A stretch of DNA of 64,000 bases, taken from positions 1 through 64,000 of the forward strand of contig NZ_QEWO01000006.1 in the NCBI RefSeq assembly GCF_003402235.1, in the 5' to 3' direction. A program made the position numbers and the translations under genes. Source of the DNA: Parahaliea mediterranea. Lineage in GTDB: Bacteria; Pseudomonadota; Gammaproteobacteria; Pseudomonadales; Halieaceae. Under the pieces are notes generated by a model. The model saw nothing but the letters and a program-made list of their open reading frames with translations, did not search any database and had not been told where the DNA came from. Shown here piece by piece: positions 28,816-38,084 of this stretch; position 1 is the stretch's first letter, and each line of letters opens with the position of its first letter.

Positions 28816-29591
28816 GTGAGCACCTTCAGGGCCAGTAGCTGGCTGTGGCGCCGCATCAAGGCAAGCATCGCGACAATTGCGGCTATGGAAACAATAGCTA
28901 TATAAGACAGATGATCAAGGTCGGGAGCCTGGCCATACATCAGAATTTGCCGATGTGCATCAAGCACGAATGCAATGGGGTTGATGTTTAGCACCATACT
29001 CAGTTTTTCTGGGTCTTCGATTTCGCGGACATCCCAGAAGACCCCCGAAGTAAACAGGAGGAATGTCATACCCAGCGGAATCAGGTTAGAGAAGTCCCGC
29101 GCCATGCAAACCAGATAGGCCCCTATCAGTGCACAGGCGACGATCATTAAATAAAACACCGCTATCAGCGGCAGCATCCACAGCCACCCCACTGCCGGGG
29201 GATAATCGAAGATCAGCAGCACGGCCACCAGCAATGAATAAACTGCCGCCTGCCTGTATAAGCTCTCCTGAACTACAGCCATTGGAAAAAGGCTTTTCGG
29301 CAGGTTGATACGAGCCACAAGACCCTGGCTGTTCACAATGCTGTTTGACGCCTGCGATACCGCCTTGGAGAACCAGATAAATGCCAGCTTTCCGGTGGAA
29401 AGAAATACCAGGAACTCCGTGCCGCTGCGGGGCGATTCCAGTATCACGTTGAACACCAGGTAAAACACTGCAACCCACAGCATCGGCTCAATCAACCACC
29501 ATAGGTAGCCAAGGCTGAATCTGGACGCCTCTGCCTTTAGCAGCATCTTTGCCTGAACATCAATCAATCGGAAGTATTGTGAGGGTGACAT
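28812..29591 (-). CDS. ABC-2 type polysaccharide exporter permease (Wzm/KpsM type)
   Basis: The 259-residue protein has six predicted helices and ABC-2 permease features: an N-terminal amphipathic region, SLGYLWWLIEPMLWVAVFY, INLPKSLFPMAVV, and FLLFTSGVFWDVREI before the last helices with NPIAFVLDAHRQIL. It pairs with the ATPase encoded immediately downstream. Its start lies 122 bp from rsmA, which is divergent, so this marks the right border of the inserted cluster. Confidence 0.93.
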   Translation of the reverse strand: MSPSQYFRLIDVQAKMLLKAEASRFSLGYLWWLIEPMLWVAVFYLVFNVILESPRSGTEFLVFLSTGKLAFIWFSKAVSQASNSIVNSQGLVARINLPKSLFPMAVVQESLYRQAAVYSLLVAVLLIFDYPPAVGWLWMLPLIAVFYLMIVACALIGAYLVCMARDFSNLIPLGMTFLLFTSGVFWDVREIEDPEKLSMVLNINPIAFVLDAHRQILMYGQAPDLDHLSYIAIVSIAAIVAMLALMRRHSQLLALKVLT

Positions 29592-29713
29592 GCAGGGGCT
29601 GGCTGGCGTCCGGTGGTGGTGGTTTGGTGGCGCAGTCTACCAGAAAGGCCCGCCACGCAGGGAACCCGGCTTTTAACGTGGTATGCGCGAGTGCTGCCGG
29701 ATAGAATAGCCAG

Positions 29714-30499
29714 ATGACACGTCACACCGCCCACCTCCCCCGCAAACGCTTCGGCCAGAACTTCCTGCAGGATGCCACGGTGATCGGCCGCATTGCCGAT
29801 GCCATTCAGCCTGCGAGTGATGACCATCTGGTTGAAATCGGCCCTGGCCAGGGCGCCCTCACCGAAGCGCTGATTACCTCTGGCTGCCGCCTGGATGTGG
29901 TGGAGCTGGACCGGGACCTGGTCACGGGCCTGCTGGCGGCGTTCAGCATTTACCCCGGCTTCAAGCTGCATAGCGCGGATGCGTTGAAGTTCGACTTTGC
30001 GGCGCTGGCCGCGGACCGCAAACCGCTGCGGGTGGTGGGCAACCTGCCCTACAACATTTCCACACCGTTGATTTTCCGCCTGCTGGAATTTGCGCCGCTG
30101 ATCCAGGACATGCACTTCATGCTGCAGCTGGAAGTGGTGCAGCGGCTGGCGGCGGAGCCGGGCGGCAAGGCCTGGGGTCGGCTGGGGATCATGGCGCAGT
30201 ACCTGTGCGAGGTGGAGCACCTGTTTGATGTGCCGCCGGAGGCCTTTTACCCGCCGCCCAAGGTGCAATCTGCCATTGTGCGGCTGGTGCCGCGCCAGCG
30301 CTCGCCCTGGCCAGACTGCGACCCGGCGCAGTTGAAGCGGGTGGTGCAGGCCGCCTTTGCCCAGCGGCGCAAAACCCTGCGCAACAATCTGAAGGGCCTG
30401 ATGGATGATGCCGGCCTGACGCAATTGGGGCTTGACCCAGGCTGCAGGGCAGAGACACTGGCACTGGTGGATTTCATCCGCATCGCCAACGCCCTGTAA
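29714..30499 (+). CDS. rsmA: 16S rRNA dimethyladenosine transferase
   Basis: RsmA (KsgA) dimethylates two adjacent adenosines in helix 45 of 16S rRNA during 30S maturation. The 261-residue protein has RKRFGQNFLQD at the N terminus, the SAM motif EIGPGQGALTEAL and the catalytic NLPYNIST. A TAGAAT -10-like box at 29702-29707 would start transcription close to the ATG, so after separation from pdxA the gene may rely on its own promoter and a very short leader. apaG and apaH follow. Confidence 0.97.
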   Translation: MTRHTAHLPRKRFGQNFLQDATVIGRIADAIQPASDDHLVEIGPGQGALTEALITSGCRLDVVELDRDLVTGLLAAFSIYPGFKLHSADALKFDFAALAADRKPLRVVGNLPYNISTPLIFRLLEFAPLIQDMHFMLQLEVVQRLAAEPGGKAWGRLGIMAQYLCEVEHLFDVPPEAFYPPPKVQSAIVRLVPRQRSPWPDCDPAQLKRVVQAAFAQRRKTLRNNLKGLMDDAGLTQLGLDPGCRAETLALVDFIRIANAL

Positions 30500-30509
30500 G
30501 GACCCCCGC

Positions 30510-30917
30510 GTGACCGACATCAAGCCCGAGCAGGTACGGGTCACCGTACAGACGACCTATCTGCCCAGCCATTCCCAGCCGGAGGCCGGCCAGTTCACCT
30601 TTGCCTACACCATCACCATCCGCAACAACGGTGCGGTACCGGTGCAGTTGCTGTCGCGGCACTGGATCATCACCGACGCCAATGACGAGGTGCAGGAGGT
30701 GCGCGGCGAAGGCGTGGTGGGCGAGCAGCCCGTCATCCCCCCAGGCGAGCAGTTCCGCTATACCAGCGGCGCCACGCTGCCAACGCCGGTGGGATGCATG
30801 GAGGGCAGCTACACGATGATCGCGCCCCTGGACGCGGACATCGACCCCACCGACATGCCGGCCTTTGAAGTGCCCATTCCGCCCTTTACCCTGCACACCC
30901 CCACGGCCCTACACTGA
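30510..30917 (+). CDS. apaG: ApaG domain protein
   Basis: The 135-residue protein is the usual ApaG length, an immunoglobulin-like beta fold of unclear biochemical role (often called CorD). It shows TFAYTITIRNNG, LLSRHWIITDA, the glycine-rich EVRGEGVVGEQPVI and FRYTSGA. GTG 30510 is chosen as the start because it gives the standard N terminus; the frame open further upstream lies within rsmA. The stop overlaps the apaH ATG by one base. Confidence 0.95.
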   Translation: MTDIKPEQVRVTVQTTYLPSHSQPEAGQFTFAYTITIRNNGAVPVQLLSRHWIITDANDEVQEVRGEGVVGEQPVIPPGEQFRYTSGATLPTPVGCMEGSYTMIAPLDADIDPTDMPAFEVPIPPFTLHTPTALH

Positions 30918-31735
30918 TGGCCACCTATGTTGTAGGCGACATTCAGGGCTGCCTGAAGCCGCTGAAATGCCTGCTGGAGCGGGTGCGCTTCAACCCCGAC
31001 AGGGACCGCCTGTGGTCGGTGGGGGATATTATCAATCGCGGCCCCAAGTGCCTGAAAACCCTGCGTTTTCTGTACGATATGCGGGACAACCTGGAACTGG
31101 TGCTGGGCAATCACGACCTGCACCTGCTGGCGGTGGCCGCCGGCGTGCGCCAGCCCAGCCGCTCGGATACGCTGGACAAAATCCTCGCCGCGCCAGACCG
31201 GGACGCCATGCTCAACTGGCTGCTGCACCGGCCGCTGATCCACTACGAGAACGGCTTCACCATGGTGCACGCCGGCATCCCGCCCCAGTGGAGCGTGGAA
31301 GACGCCCTGGCCCGGGGCCAGGAGGTGGAGGATATGCTGCAAAGCCCCGACTGCACCGAATTCTTCCGCCAGATGTACGGCAACGAGCCCGCCATCTGGT
31401 CCGACGAGCTCACCGGCATGCCCCGCCTGCGCACCATCACCAACTACCTCACCCGCATGCGCTTTTGCACCGCCGAAGGCGAACTGGATCTGATCAGCAA
31501 GGGCCCGGTGCCCACCAGCGGCAAGAAGGTGACAGCCTGGTTCAGCCACCCCCACCGCAAAACGCGCAACGACCGCATTCTGTTTGGCCACTGGGCCTCG
31601 CTGGAGGGCAAGACGGAAGGGCCCAACGTGATCGGCCTGGATACCGGCTGCGTGTGGGGTGGTTCGCTGTCGATGTACTGCCTGGAAACGGGCGAGTGGA
31701 CGCGGTGCCGCTGCAGGGATGGGAAAACAACCTAG
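30917..31735 (+). CDS. apaH: Bis(5'-nucleosyl)-tetraphosphatase, symmetrical
   Basis: ApaH hydrolyses Ap4A to two ADP and can remove Np4 caps from RNA. The 272-residue metallophosphatase shows the metal motifs GDIQGC (about 7-12), GDIINRG, LGNHDLHLL and the later MVHAGIPPQW. It is translationally coupled to apaG. Transcription may end in the AT-rich 88-bp gap before ugd, though no clear terminator hairpin is visible. Confidence 0.96.
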   Translation: MATYVVGDIQGCLKPLKCLLERVRFNPDRDRLWSVGDIINRGPKCLKTLRFLYDMRDNLELVLGNHDLHLLAVAAGVRQPSRSDTLDKILAAPDRDAMLNWLLHRPLIHYENGFTMVHAGIPPQWSVEDALARGQEVEDMLQSPDCTEFFRQMYGNEPAIWSDELTGMPRLRTITNYLTRMRFCTAEGELDLISKGPVPTSGKKVTAWFSHPHRKTRNDRILFGHWASLEGKTEGPNVIGLDTGCVWGGSLSMYCLETGEWTRCRCRDGKTT

Positions 31736-31823
31736 GCTACATTTACACCTCTTCCTGCTTTATATTGCAGCTTTTATGTCCACAGCAAATTCTCCCCTTC
31801 TGTAACACTGGTAATACTGATCA

Positions 31824-33179
31824 ATGAATATTTCTATCTTCGGCAGTGGCTATGTAGGCCTTGTCCAGGCAGCCATTTTTGCCGATGTCGGTCACCACGT
31901 AATCTGTATGGATGTTGACGCAGCCCGAGTCAATCGCCTCAACAATGCCGAGGTTCCTTTCTATGAACCGGGGTTATCAAACCTACTTCGCAGCGGTATG
32001 GACAATGGGCTGTTGTCGTTCACAACAGACGCCAACATGGCTGTTCAAGCAAGCGACTATTTGTTTGTTTGCGTGGGGACACCCGCCAAAGCTGATGGCT
32101 CTGCAGACCTCACCTATGTAATGCAGGTCGCCTCAACCATTGCGCAGCATATGACCTGCCGCAAAGTTGTCATCACCAAGTCGACTGTACCCGTGGGCAC
32201 CACCGATGCGGTGCAGGCTCACATCGAACGAGCCTTACGCGAGCAACAGCGCAACGTTGCAGTGGAAACAGCCTCAAATCCGGAATTCCTCAAGGAGGGC
32301 TCAGCGGTGGCGGATTGCCAGAGCCCAGATCGCATTGTCATTGGCACCCGCTCACCGGCAGTGCTTGGGGAGATGCGGCGCATGTACCAGGCCTTCAACC
32401 GCAATCACGAGAAGATAATGCCCATGGACCCGCCAAGCGCGGAGATGACCAAGTATGCATCCAACGCCATGCTGGCCACCAAAATCAGCTTCATGAACGA
32501 GATGGCCAATATCGCTGAGGCGGTGGGAGCAGATATTGAAGACGTTCGCCGCGGCATAGGCGCCGATCCGCGCATCGGCTACCAGTTCATCTACCCGGGC
32601 TGTGGGTATGGCGGCTCCTGTTTTCCCAAGGACGTACAAGCCCTAAAGCACCTCGCCAGCCAGAACGGCCACCATGCGGAAATCCTCACTGCCGTACACG
32701 ACACCAACCAGCGCCAGAAAGACAAACTGGCCCAGCGGGTAGTAGAGCGGCTTGGCGACGATCTGACGGGCAAAACCATCGCCCTGTGGGGCCTGGCCTT
32801 CAAACCCAACACGGATGATATGCGCGAAGCACCTAGTCGCTATGTACTGGAAGCTATCTGGGACCGCGGTGGGAAGGTTAAAGCCTTTGATCCTCAGGCG
32901 GGTAACGCTTGTAGGAGTATCTATGGCGACCACGGCGTGTTGGAGATCGCTGAGCACAAGGAGCAAGCGCTGGAAGGCGCCGACGCCTTGGTCATCTGTA
33001 CCGAGTGGAAGGCATTCTGGTCACCGGACTTCGAACAGATGAAGCGCTTATTGAAGGAACCGCTGATTTTTGATGGCCGCAATCTCTACAATCCCGCCCA
33101 CATGGAAGAGCTAGGCATCGAGTACTACGGGATTGGCAGGGGCAAATCCGTGTCGACATCAAAGTCGACATCAAAATAG
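31824..33179 (+). CDS. ugd: UDP-glucose 6-dehydrogenase
   Basis: This enzyme oxidises UDP-glucose to UDP-glucuronate with two NAD. The 451-residue protein has the Rossmann motif FGSGYVGLVQA (6-16), TVPVGTT, SNPEFLKEGSA, and the catalytic cysteine C266 in GYGGSCFPKDV; LAFKPNTDDMREAPS is in the C-terminal domain. The product is the substrate of the UDP-glucuronate decarboxylase encoded at 13.4 kb. The C terminus ends STSKSTSK because a 12-bp sequence is tandemly repeated just before the stop. It lies outside the polysaccharide cluster, between apaH and galE. Confidence 0.97.
   Translation: MNISIFGSGYVGLVQAAIFADVGHHVICMDVDAARVNRLNNAEVPFYEPGLSNLLRSGMDNGLLSFTTDANMAVQASDYLFVCVGTPAKADGSADLTYVMQVASTIAQHMTCRKVVITKSTVPVGTTDAVQAHIERALREQQRNVAVETASNPEFLKEGSAVADCQSPDRIVIGTRSPAVLGEMRRMYQAFNRNHEKIMPMDPPSAEMTKYASNAMLATKISFMNEMANIAEAVGADIEDVRRGIGADPRIGYQFIYPGCGYGGSCFPKDVQALKHLASQNGHHAEILTAVHDTNQRQKDKLAQRVVERLGDDLTGKTIALWGLAFKPNTDDMREAPSRYVLEAIWDRGGKVKAFDPQAGNACRSIYGDHGVLEIAEHKEQALEGADALVICTEWKAFWSPDFEQMKRLLKEPLIFDGRNLYNPAHMEELGIEYYGIGRGKSVSTSKSTSK
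33152..33175 (+). repeat. 12-bp tandem duplication at the 3' end of ugd
   Basis: GTCGACATCAAA occurs twice in a row, adding four residues in frame to the Ugd C terminus. The same 12-mer is found once at the very end of surA (10463-10474). Slippage explains the duplication; the match with surA may be coincidental. Confidence 0.85.
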
Positions 33180-33234
33180 CCAGGCTGGAAGAACTATTTA
33201 ATGCTGACTTTGGGAATGGTGCCAGCCACCCCCA

Positions 33235-34248
33235 TCAATACCCCCGCGGATTCCCCGACTGCCAGCGCCACACATCCTCGCACATGGCCTGCAGGCTGCG
33301 GCTGGCGCGCCAGTTGAGGGCTGCGGCGGCCAGGTCGGCGTTGGCGAAGCATTCGGCAACGTCGCCGGGGCGGCGATCCACTATCTGGTAGGGCAGTGTT
33401 TTGCCGCAGGCCTGTTCGAAGGCGGCCAGCATCTCCAGCACGCTCACGCCCTGGCCGGTGCCAAGGTTGACGTTCAGCAGGCCGGCGCTGCCCTGCAGGT
33501 AACGCAGGGCAGCCACGTGGCCTTCGGCCAGGTCCATGACGTGGATGTAGTCGCGCACGCCGGTGCCGTCCCGGGTGGGGTAGTCGCCGCCGAAGATGCT
33601 GAGAGCCTCGCGCCGGCCCACGGCGACCTGGGCGATGTAGGGCACCAGGTTGTTGGGAATGCCCTGGGGGTTCTCGCCGATCAGCCCGGAGGGATGGGCG
33701 CCCACGGGGTTGAAGTAGCGCAGGCAGGCGATTCGCCAATCCGGGCGGGCGGCACTGAGATCGCCGAGGATGTGCTCGATGGTGAGCTTGCTCTGGCCGT
33801 AGGGGTTGGTGGCGCTGCGCGGAAAGTCTTCGCGGATGGGATTGGAGGCCGGGTCGCCGTAGACCGTGGCGGAGGATGAGAACACCAGCGATTCCACCCC
33901 GGCGGCCGCCATGACCTGTAGCAGGTTGAGGGTGCCCGCCACGTTGTTCTGGTAGTAGGCCAACGGCTGTTCGACGGATTCTCCCACCGCTTTGAGGCCG
34001 GCGAAGTGGATCACGGCGCTGATGTCGCGGCTGGCAAACACCGCATCCAGCGCCGCCGGGTCGCGCAGGTCGCCGCGCACAAAGGGAACGCGTTGGCCGG
34101 TAATGCGCTGCAGGCGCTGGAACACCTCCTCGCTACTGTTACTGAGGTTATCGAACACCAGGGGCTGGTAGCCCGCTTCGATCAGCGCAACGCAGGTGTG
34201 CGAACCGATGTAGCCGGCGCCGCCGGTAACAAGGATGGTATTTGACAT
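33235..34248 (-). CDS. galE: UDP-glucose 4-epimerase
   Basis: GalE interconverts UDP-glucose and UDP-galactose using tightly bound NAD. From ATG 34248 the protein has 337 residues and shows TGGAGYIGSHTCVAL (about 7-21), FSSSATVYGDP, the catalytic YxxxK in NPYGQSKLTIE, LRYFNPVGAHPSG and RDYIHVMDLAEGH. A frame open upstream of 34248 overlaps the cca promoter region and is not part of the gene. Together with ugd and the UDP-xylose synthase-like gene it supplies nucleotide sugars for surface glycans. Confidence 0.96.
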   Translation of the reverse strand: MSNTILVTGGAGYIGSHTCVALIEAGYQPLVFDNLSNSSEEVFQRLQRITGQRVPFVRGDLRDPAALDAVFASRDISAVIHFAGLKAVGESVEQPLAYYQNNVAGTLNLLQVMAAAGVESLVFSSSATVYGDPASNPIREDFPRSATNPYGQSKLTIEHILGDLSAARPDWRIACLRYFNPVGAHPSGLIGENPQGIPNNLVPYIAQVAVGRREALSIFGGDYPTRDGTGVRDYIHVMDLAEGHVAALRYLQGSAGLLNVNLGTGQGVSVLEMLAAFEQACGKTLPYQIVDRRPGDVAECFANADLAAAALNWRASRSLQAMCEDVWRWQSGNPRGY

Positions 34249-34398
34249 GGGGCCATTTCTTGACGACTGCGGGAGGCCTAGTGTGCCGGCGGCACCGGGC
34301 CTGCGCAACGCGCGGGCCTGTGCAATCGCGACATGTTGACCCGCTTGAGCCAGGTGCCATTCCTCTCTAAAGTGCCGGGACAGATCAAGGACCCTCGC

Positions 34399-35631
34399 AT
34401 GCAAACCTACCTGGTCGGCGGCGCCGTGCGCGACGCCCTGCTCAACTACCCGGTCACCGAGCGCGACTGGGTGGTGGTGGGCGCGCGGCCGCAGGAGTTG
34501 CTGGATCAGGGCTACCAGCAGGTCGGCAAGGACTTTCCGGTGTTTCTACACCCGCGCACCCGGGAGGAGTACGCCCTGGCGCGCACCGAGCGCAAGCAGG
34601 GCAACGGCTACACCGGGTTTGCGCTGCACTACGACCCCACTGTCACCCTCGAGGAAGACCTTCAGCGCCGGGACCTGACCATCAATGCCATGGCGCAAAC
34701 CCCGGCGGGCGACATTATCGACCCCTACGGCGGGCAGCAGGACCTGCAGGCCCGGCTGCTGCGCCACGTTTCGCCGGCCTTCTCGGAAGACCCGCTGCGG
34801 GTGCTGCGGGTGGCCCGCTTCGCCGCCCGCTATGCCCACCTCGGCTTTACGGTGGCCGAAGAAACCCGCCAGTTGATGGCCGGCATTGTGTCCTCGGGCG
34901 AGCTGGCCCACCTGCCTGCGGAGCGCATCTGGGTGGAAACCGACCGGGCACTGGGCGAGCGCAACCCCCAGGTGTACATCCAGGTGCTGCGCGACTGCGG
35001 CGCGCTGGCGGCGCTGCTGCCGGAGGTGGATGCCCTGTTCGGCGTGCCCCAGCGGGCGCAATATCACCCGGAGATCGACAGCGGCATTCACACCCTGATG
35101 GTGCTGCAGCAGGCCGGCGCCCTGAGCGAGGACACCGCCGTGCGCTTTGCCGCCCTGGTGCACGATGTGGGCAAGGGCACCACCCCCACCGATGTCCTGC
35201 CCCGCCACATCGCCCACGAACACCGGGGCGTGCTGCTGGTAAAAGCCCTTTGCCAGCGCCTGAAGGTGCCCAACCGCCACCGCGACCTGGCGCTGGCGGT
35301 GTGCGAATACCACCTGCTGTGCCACACCGCCCGCCAACTGCGCGGCAAGACCCTGCTCAAGCTGCTGCGCAGTACCGGCGCCCTGCGCCGCCCTGCGGCG
35401 TTTGAGCACTTTCTGCTGGCCTGCGAAGCGGATGCCCGCGGCCGCCTGGGGCTGGAGGACCGGCCCTATCCCCAGGGCGACTACCTGCGCCGCGCCGCGG
35501 CACTGGCCGCTGGCGTGAGCGCGGCGAATTTTGCCGGGCAGGGCCTGCAGGGCAAAGCGCTGGGCGATGCCATTGCCGCCGCACAAGTGCAACGCCTGGA
35601 TGCCCTGCGCAGGGAGGCTGGCGATGGCTGA
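34399..35631 (+). CDS. cca: CCA-adding tRNA nucleotidyltransferase with HD domain
   Basis: This enzyme builds or repairs the 3' CCA end of tRNAs. From ATG 34399 it has 410 residues: the nucleotidyltransferase head [11 protein letters not shown] followed by ERDWVVVG (acidic pair E21, D23), [10 protein letters not shown], and [14 protein letters not shown]. The HD domain with [12 protein letters not shown] makes it the multifunctional proteobacterial type with phosphohydrolase activity. The stop overlaps the folM start by 8 bp, so the two are translated together. Confidence 0.95.
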   Translation: MQTYLVGGAVRDALLNYPVTERDWVVVGARPQELLDQGYQQVGKDFPVFLHPRTREEYALARTERKQGNGYTGFALHYDPTVTLEEDLQRRDLTINAMAQTPAGDIIDPYGGQQDLQARLLRHVSPAFSEDPLRVLRVARFAARYAHLGFTVAEETRQLMAGIVSSGELAHLPAERIWVETDRALGERNPQVYIQVLRDCGALAALLPEVDALFGVPQRAQYHPEIDSGIHTLMVLQQAGALSEDTAVRFAALVHDVGKGTTPTDVLPRHIAHEHRGVLLVKALCQRLKVPNRHRDLALAVCEYHLLCHTARQLRGKTLLKLLRSTGALRRPAAFEHFLLACEADARGRLGLEDRPYPQGDYLRRAAALAAGVSAANFAGQGLQGKALGDAIAAAQVQRLDALRREAGDG

Positions 35632-36400
35632 ACCGGCAAAGGCCGAGCTGGCAAAGGCTGAGCTGGCCCTGGTGACCGGCGGCGCCCAGCGCATCGGCGC
35701 GGCCATTGCGCGTGAGCTGCACAGCCGCGGGCTGGATATCGCCCTGCACTATCACCGCTCGTCGCAGGCGGCCGAGGCACTGGCGGCGGCGCTCAACCGC
35801 TTGCGGCCCGCCTCTTGCCACCTGTGGCAGGCCGACCTGCAGCAGGTTGGCGCCATCCAGCGCATGGCAAAGGACCTGCAGGCCGCCCACCCCACCCTCG
35901 CGCTGCTGGTGAACAACGCCAGCGGCTTTGCCCCGACGCCGCTGGCGGCTACCACCGAGGCGGACTTTGACGCCCTGCTCGGATCCAACCTCAAAGGCCC
36001 CTATTTTCTGGTGCAGGCGCTGCTGCCGGCCCTGTGCGCCGCAGGCGGCAGCGTGGTGAACCTGATTGATGTTCACGCCACGCGGCCGCTCAAGGACTTC
36101 AACGCCTACTGCGCGGCCAAGGCCGGGCTCGCCTCGCTCACCCGCAGCCTGGCCCTGGAGTTGGGCCCGCAGGTGCGGGTGAACGGCGTGGCGCCCGGGG
36201 CCATTCTGTGGCCAGAGGACGACGCGGCCTACGACGAAGGCCGTCGTGATGCCATCCTGGCGGCCACACCGCTGGCACGCCTGGGCGAGCCGGCGGACAT
36301 CGCCCGCAGCGTGGCCTTTCTCGGGCTGGATGCCCCGTTCATTACCGGCCAGGTACTGGCGGTGGACGGCGGCTGGGGCCTGGGGCTGGCGGGCCTGTGA
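35624..36400 (+). CDS. folM: Pteridine reductase (FolM-like SDR)
   Basis: The 258-residue SDR shows [15 protein letters not shown] with the TGxxxRxG form typical of pteridine reductases, NNASGF, and the YxxxK of [20 protein letters not shown] ends the fold. It would reduce dihydrobiopterin or dihydromonapterin and support folate metabolism, which fits folK and folB nearby. A 15-bp tandem duplication at 35636-35665 repeats K-A-E-L-A near the N terminus ([10 protein letters not shown]). ATG 35624 is preferred; a longer frame lies inside cca. Confidence 0.87.
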   Translation: MAEPAKAELAKAELALVTGGAQRIGAAIARELHSRGLDIALHYHRSSQAAEALAAALNRLRPASCHLWQADLQQVGAIQRMAKDLQAAHPTLALLVNNASGFAPTPLAATTEADFDALLGSNLKGPYFLVQALLPALCAAGGSVVNLIDVHATRPLKDFNAYCAAKAGLASLTRSLALELGPQVRVNGVAPGAILWPEDDAAYDEGRRDAILAATPLARLGEPADIARSVAFLGLDAPFITGQVLAVDGGWGLGLAGL

Positions 36401-36497
36401 GCAATAACGCAAGCGGCACTCGCGGCGCGGGCTCTGACCATCGCTACCGGCGCGCGGTAGAATCCGCGCAAGGCCATAGTTAAGGCCAAGGAAGCCA

Positions 36498-38006
36498 ATG
36501 ATGCACACAGCGCTTAGCGGGGAGCCGCGCGCATCGGCACCCGCCCGGCCACCGGGCGGTGCATTGAGTGGCGCGCAGTGGCTGGCAGCCCTTGTCGGCC
36601 TGGTGCTGGCGAGCCTGCTGGTGCTGCAGCTGGCCGACATTGGCGTGTATCGCCACGATGCCATGTACTACCTGCCCCGGCCGGCTTTTTTCGACAAGCT
36701 GCTGACCGAGGGCCGCTGGCTGAATTACCTGTTGTTTCCGGTATTGCGGCTGATACCGGGGCCGGCCGCGGCCATTGCCGCGCTGCTGTGCTGGGGCCTG
36801 TTTGTGTTTATCAGCGCGCGCCGCTGGGTGGGCTCGCCGGCCTATGCCCTGCTGCTGGCCTGCCTGGCCCTGCAGGTCACACCATTGATGAACCAGCTGC
36901 AGTGGCCGGCCACTTCCCTGCCCGCCTTTGCCCTGCTGGCGCTGGCGGCACTGCTGGCCCCGCGCCTGCCCGCCGGGCTCTTCTATCCCCTGTTCGCAGT
37001 GTTGCTGTTTGGCAGTTTCAGTCACCTCTACTACCTGTTGCCGCTGCTGCACCTGCACTGGCTGGCAGGCAAGGACCTCACCGCCAACCTCAAAACCCTG
37101 TGGCTGAAGCTCATCCCCCTGTGGGCCATGGGCTTTGTGGTGGGCTACGGCTCGGCCCTGCTGGCGGTCTACCTGGCCGGTGGCGGCCTGGGTATCGCCA
37201 TTGAGGAATGGCGGCGGCCGCACTACATCGAAAGCGGTGCAGACCTGCTGGACAATAGCCAGCGCGCCCTGCACTACCTGGCACAGCACCTGCAGCCGCT
37301 GCTGGGCAAATTATGGCTGGTGCCGCTGGCCACCGGGGCCGTCATCCTCAGCCTCATGGGCAACCGGGTAGCGCGCTTTGTTCCCCTGGCGCTGCTGGCC
37401 CTGTGCATGGGCGGTGTGCACTACCTGCTCACCGTGCCGCTGGGGATAGTGATTTCCTTTCGCACCGCCGGCCCGCTGTGGCTCGCCTGCCTGGTGGTGA
37501 TGTTCTTTACCCCGCTGCGCAACCGCTACCAGGCCGCGCTGTTGCTGGCCTGCGCGCTTGCCCTTGGCACCGCGCTGTACCTGCAGAACCGCCAGGCCCT
37601 CAAGTGGTACAACACAATCACCAGCACCCTGCAGCAAGCCCTGTTGGACACCCTGCCCAAGCCCGCTGGGGACTACACCGGCGTCGTACTGCTCAGCGAC
37701 GATGCCGCGGTAGCCGCGGCCGTGGAGCGCATCGAGCGGCACCACCGGCTGGCGCCGGGGCAGATGGAGTCCCTGTCGCGGGCTGCGCGCTGGGTGCCGG
37801 CGGCAAAGGCGGCGGGGTTTAACAAGGTGTGGCTGTGCGGCAGCCAGGACAGGCGCCAGCGCCCGGTGTGCGCCCGGATACTGACGGGGGTTGAGCCACG
37901 CGCGCCGGCCTGCCGGCCGGGGCTGTATGACATCGTCGGCGAAAGCCGTGGTTTTTTGCTGGTGGCGATCAATCCGCCGGAGTGTCTGGCGATGCTCGCC
38001 GAATAA
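36498..38006 (+). CDS. Polytopic membrane protein, GtrII-like
   Basis: The 502-residue protein has about ten predicted helices and an N-terminal loop IGVYRHDAMYYLPRPAFF followed by EGRWLNYLLFPV. The acidic/aromatic loop followed by GRW resembles GtrII-type O-antigen glucosyltransferases, though I do not see a complete match. The C-terminal 110 residues are soluble and probably periplasmic, with several cysteines. A TAGAAT box about 40 bp upstream suggests its own promoter. It sits between folM and folK without obvious relation to folate synthesis; modification of a surface glycan is inference. Confidence 0.6.
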   Translation: MMHTALSGEPRASAPARPPGGALSGAQWLAALVGLVLASLLVLQLADIGVYRHDAMYYLPRPAFFDKLLTEGRWLNYLLFPVLRLIPGPAAAIAALLCWGLFVFISARRWVGSPAYALLLACLALQVTPLMNQLQWPATSLPAFALLALAALLAPRLPAGLFYPLFAVLLFGSFSHLYYLLPLLHLHWLAGKDLTANLKTLWLKLIPLWAMGFVVGYGSALLAVYLAGGGLGIAIEEWRRPHYIESGADLLDNSQRALHYLAQHLQPLLGKLWLVPLATGAVILSLMGNRVARFVPLALLALCMGGVHYLLTVPLGIVISFRTAGPLWLACLVVMFFTPLRNRYQAALLLACALALGTALYLQNRQALKWYNTITSTLQQALLDTLPKPAGDYTGVVLLSDDAAVAAAVERIERHHRLAPGQMESLSRAARWVPAAKAAGFNKVWLCGSQDRRQRPVCARILTGVEPRAPACRPGLYDIVGESRGFLLVAINPPECLAMLAE

Positions 38007-38020
38007 TCGGCGCTAACTAT

Positions 38021-38084
38021 CAGTGCTATGAATTTCAGTGCTATGAATTAGAGCTACGAATCAGAACTACAAATCAGAGCTACG
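38021..38084. repeat. Degenerate tandem repeat after the GtrII-like gene
   Basis: CAGTGCTATGAATT occurs twice (38021, 38036), followed by GAGCTACGAATCA, GAACTACAAATCA and GAGCTACGCCTGA at 13-bp spacing. The array runs into the folK stop codon. It looks like repeated slippage duplications that have since diverged. Confidence 0.7.
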
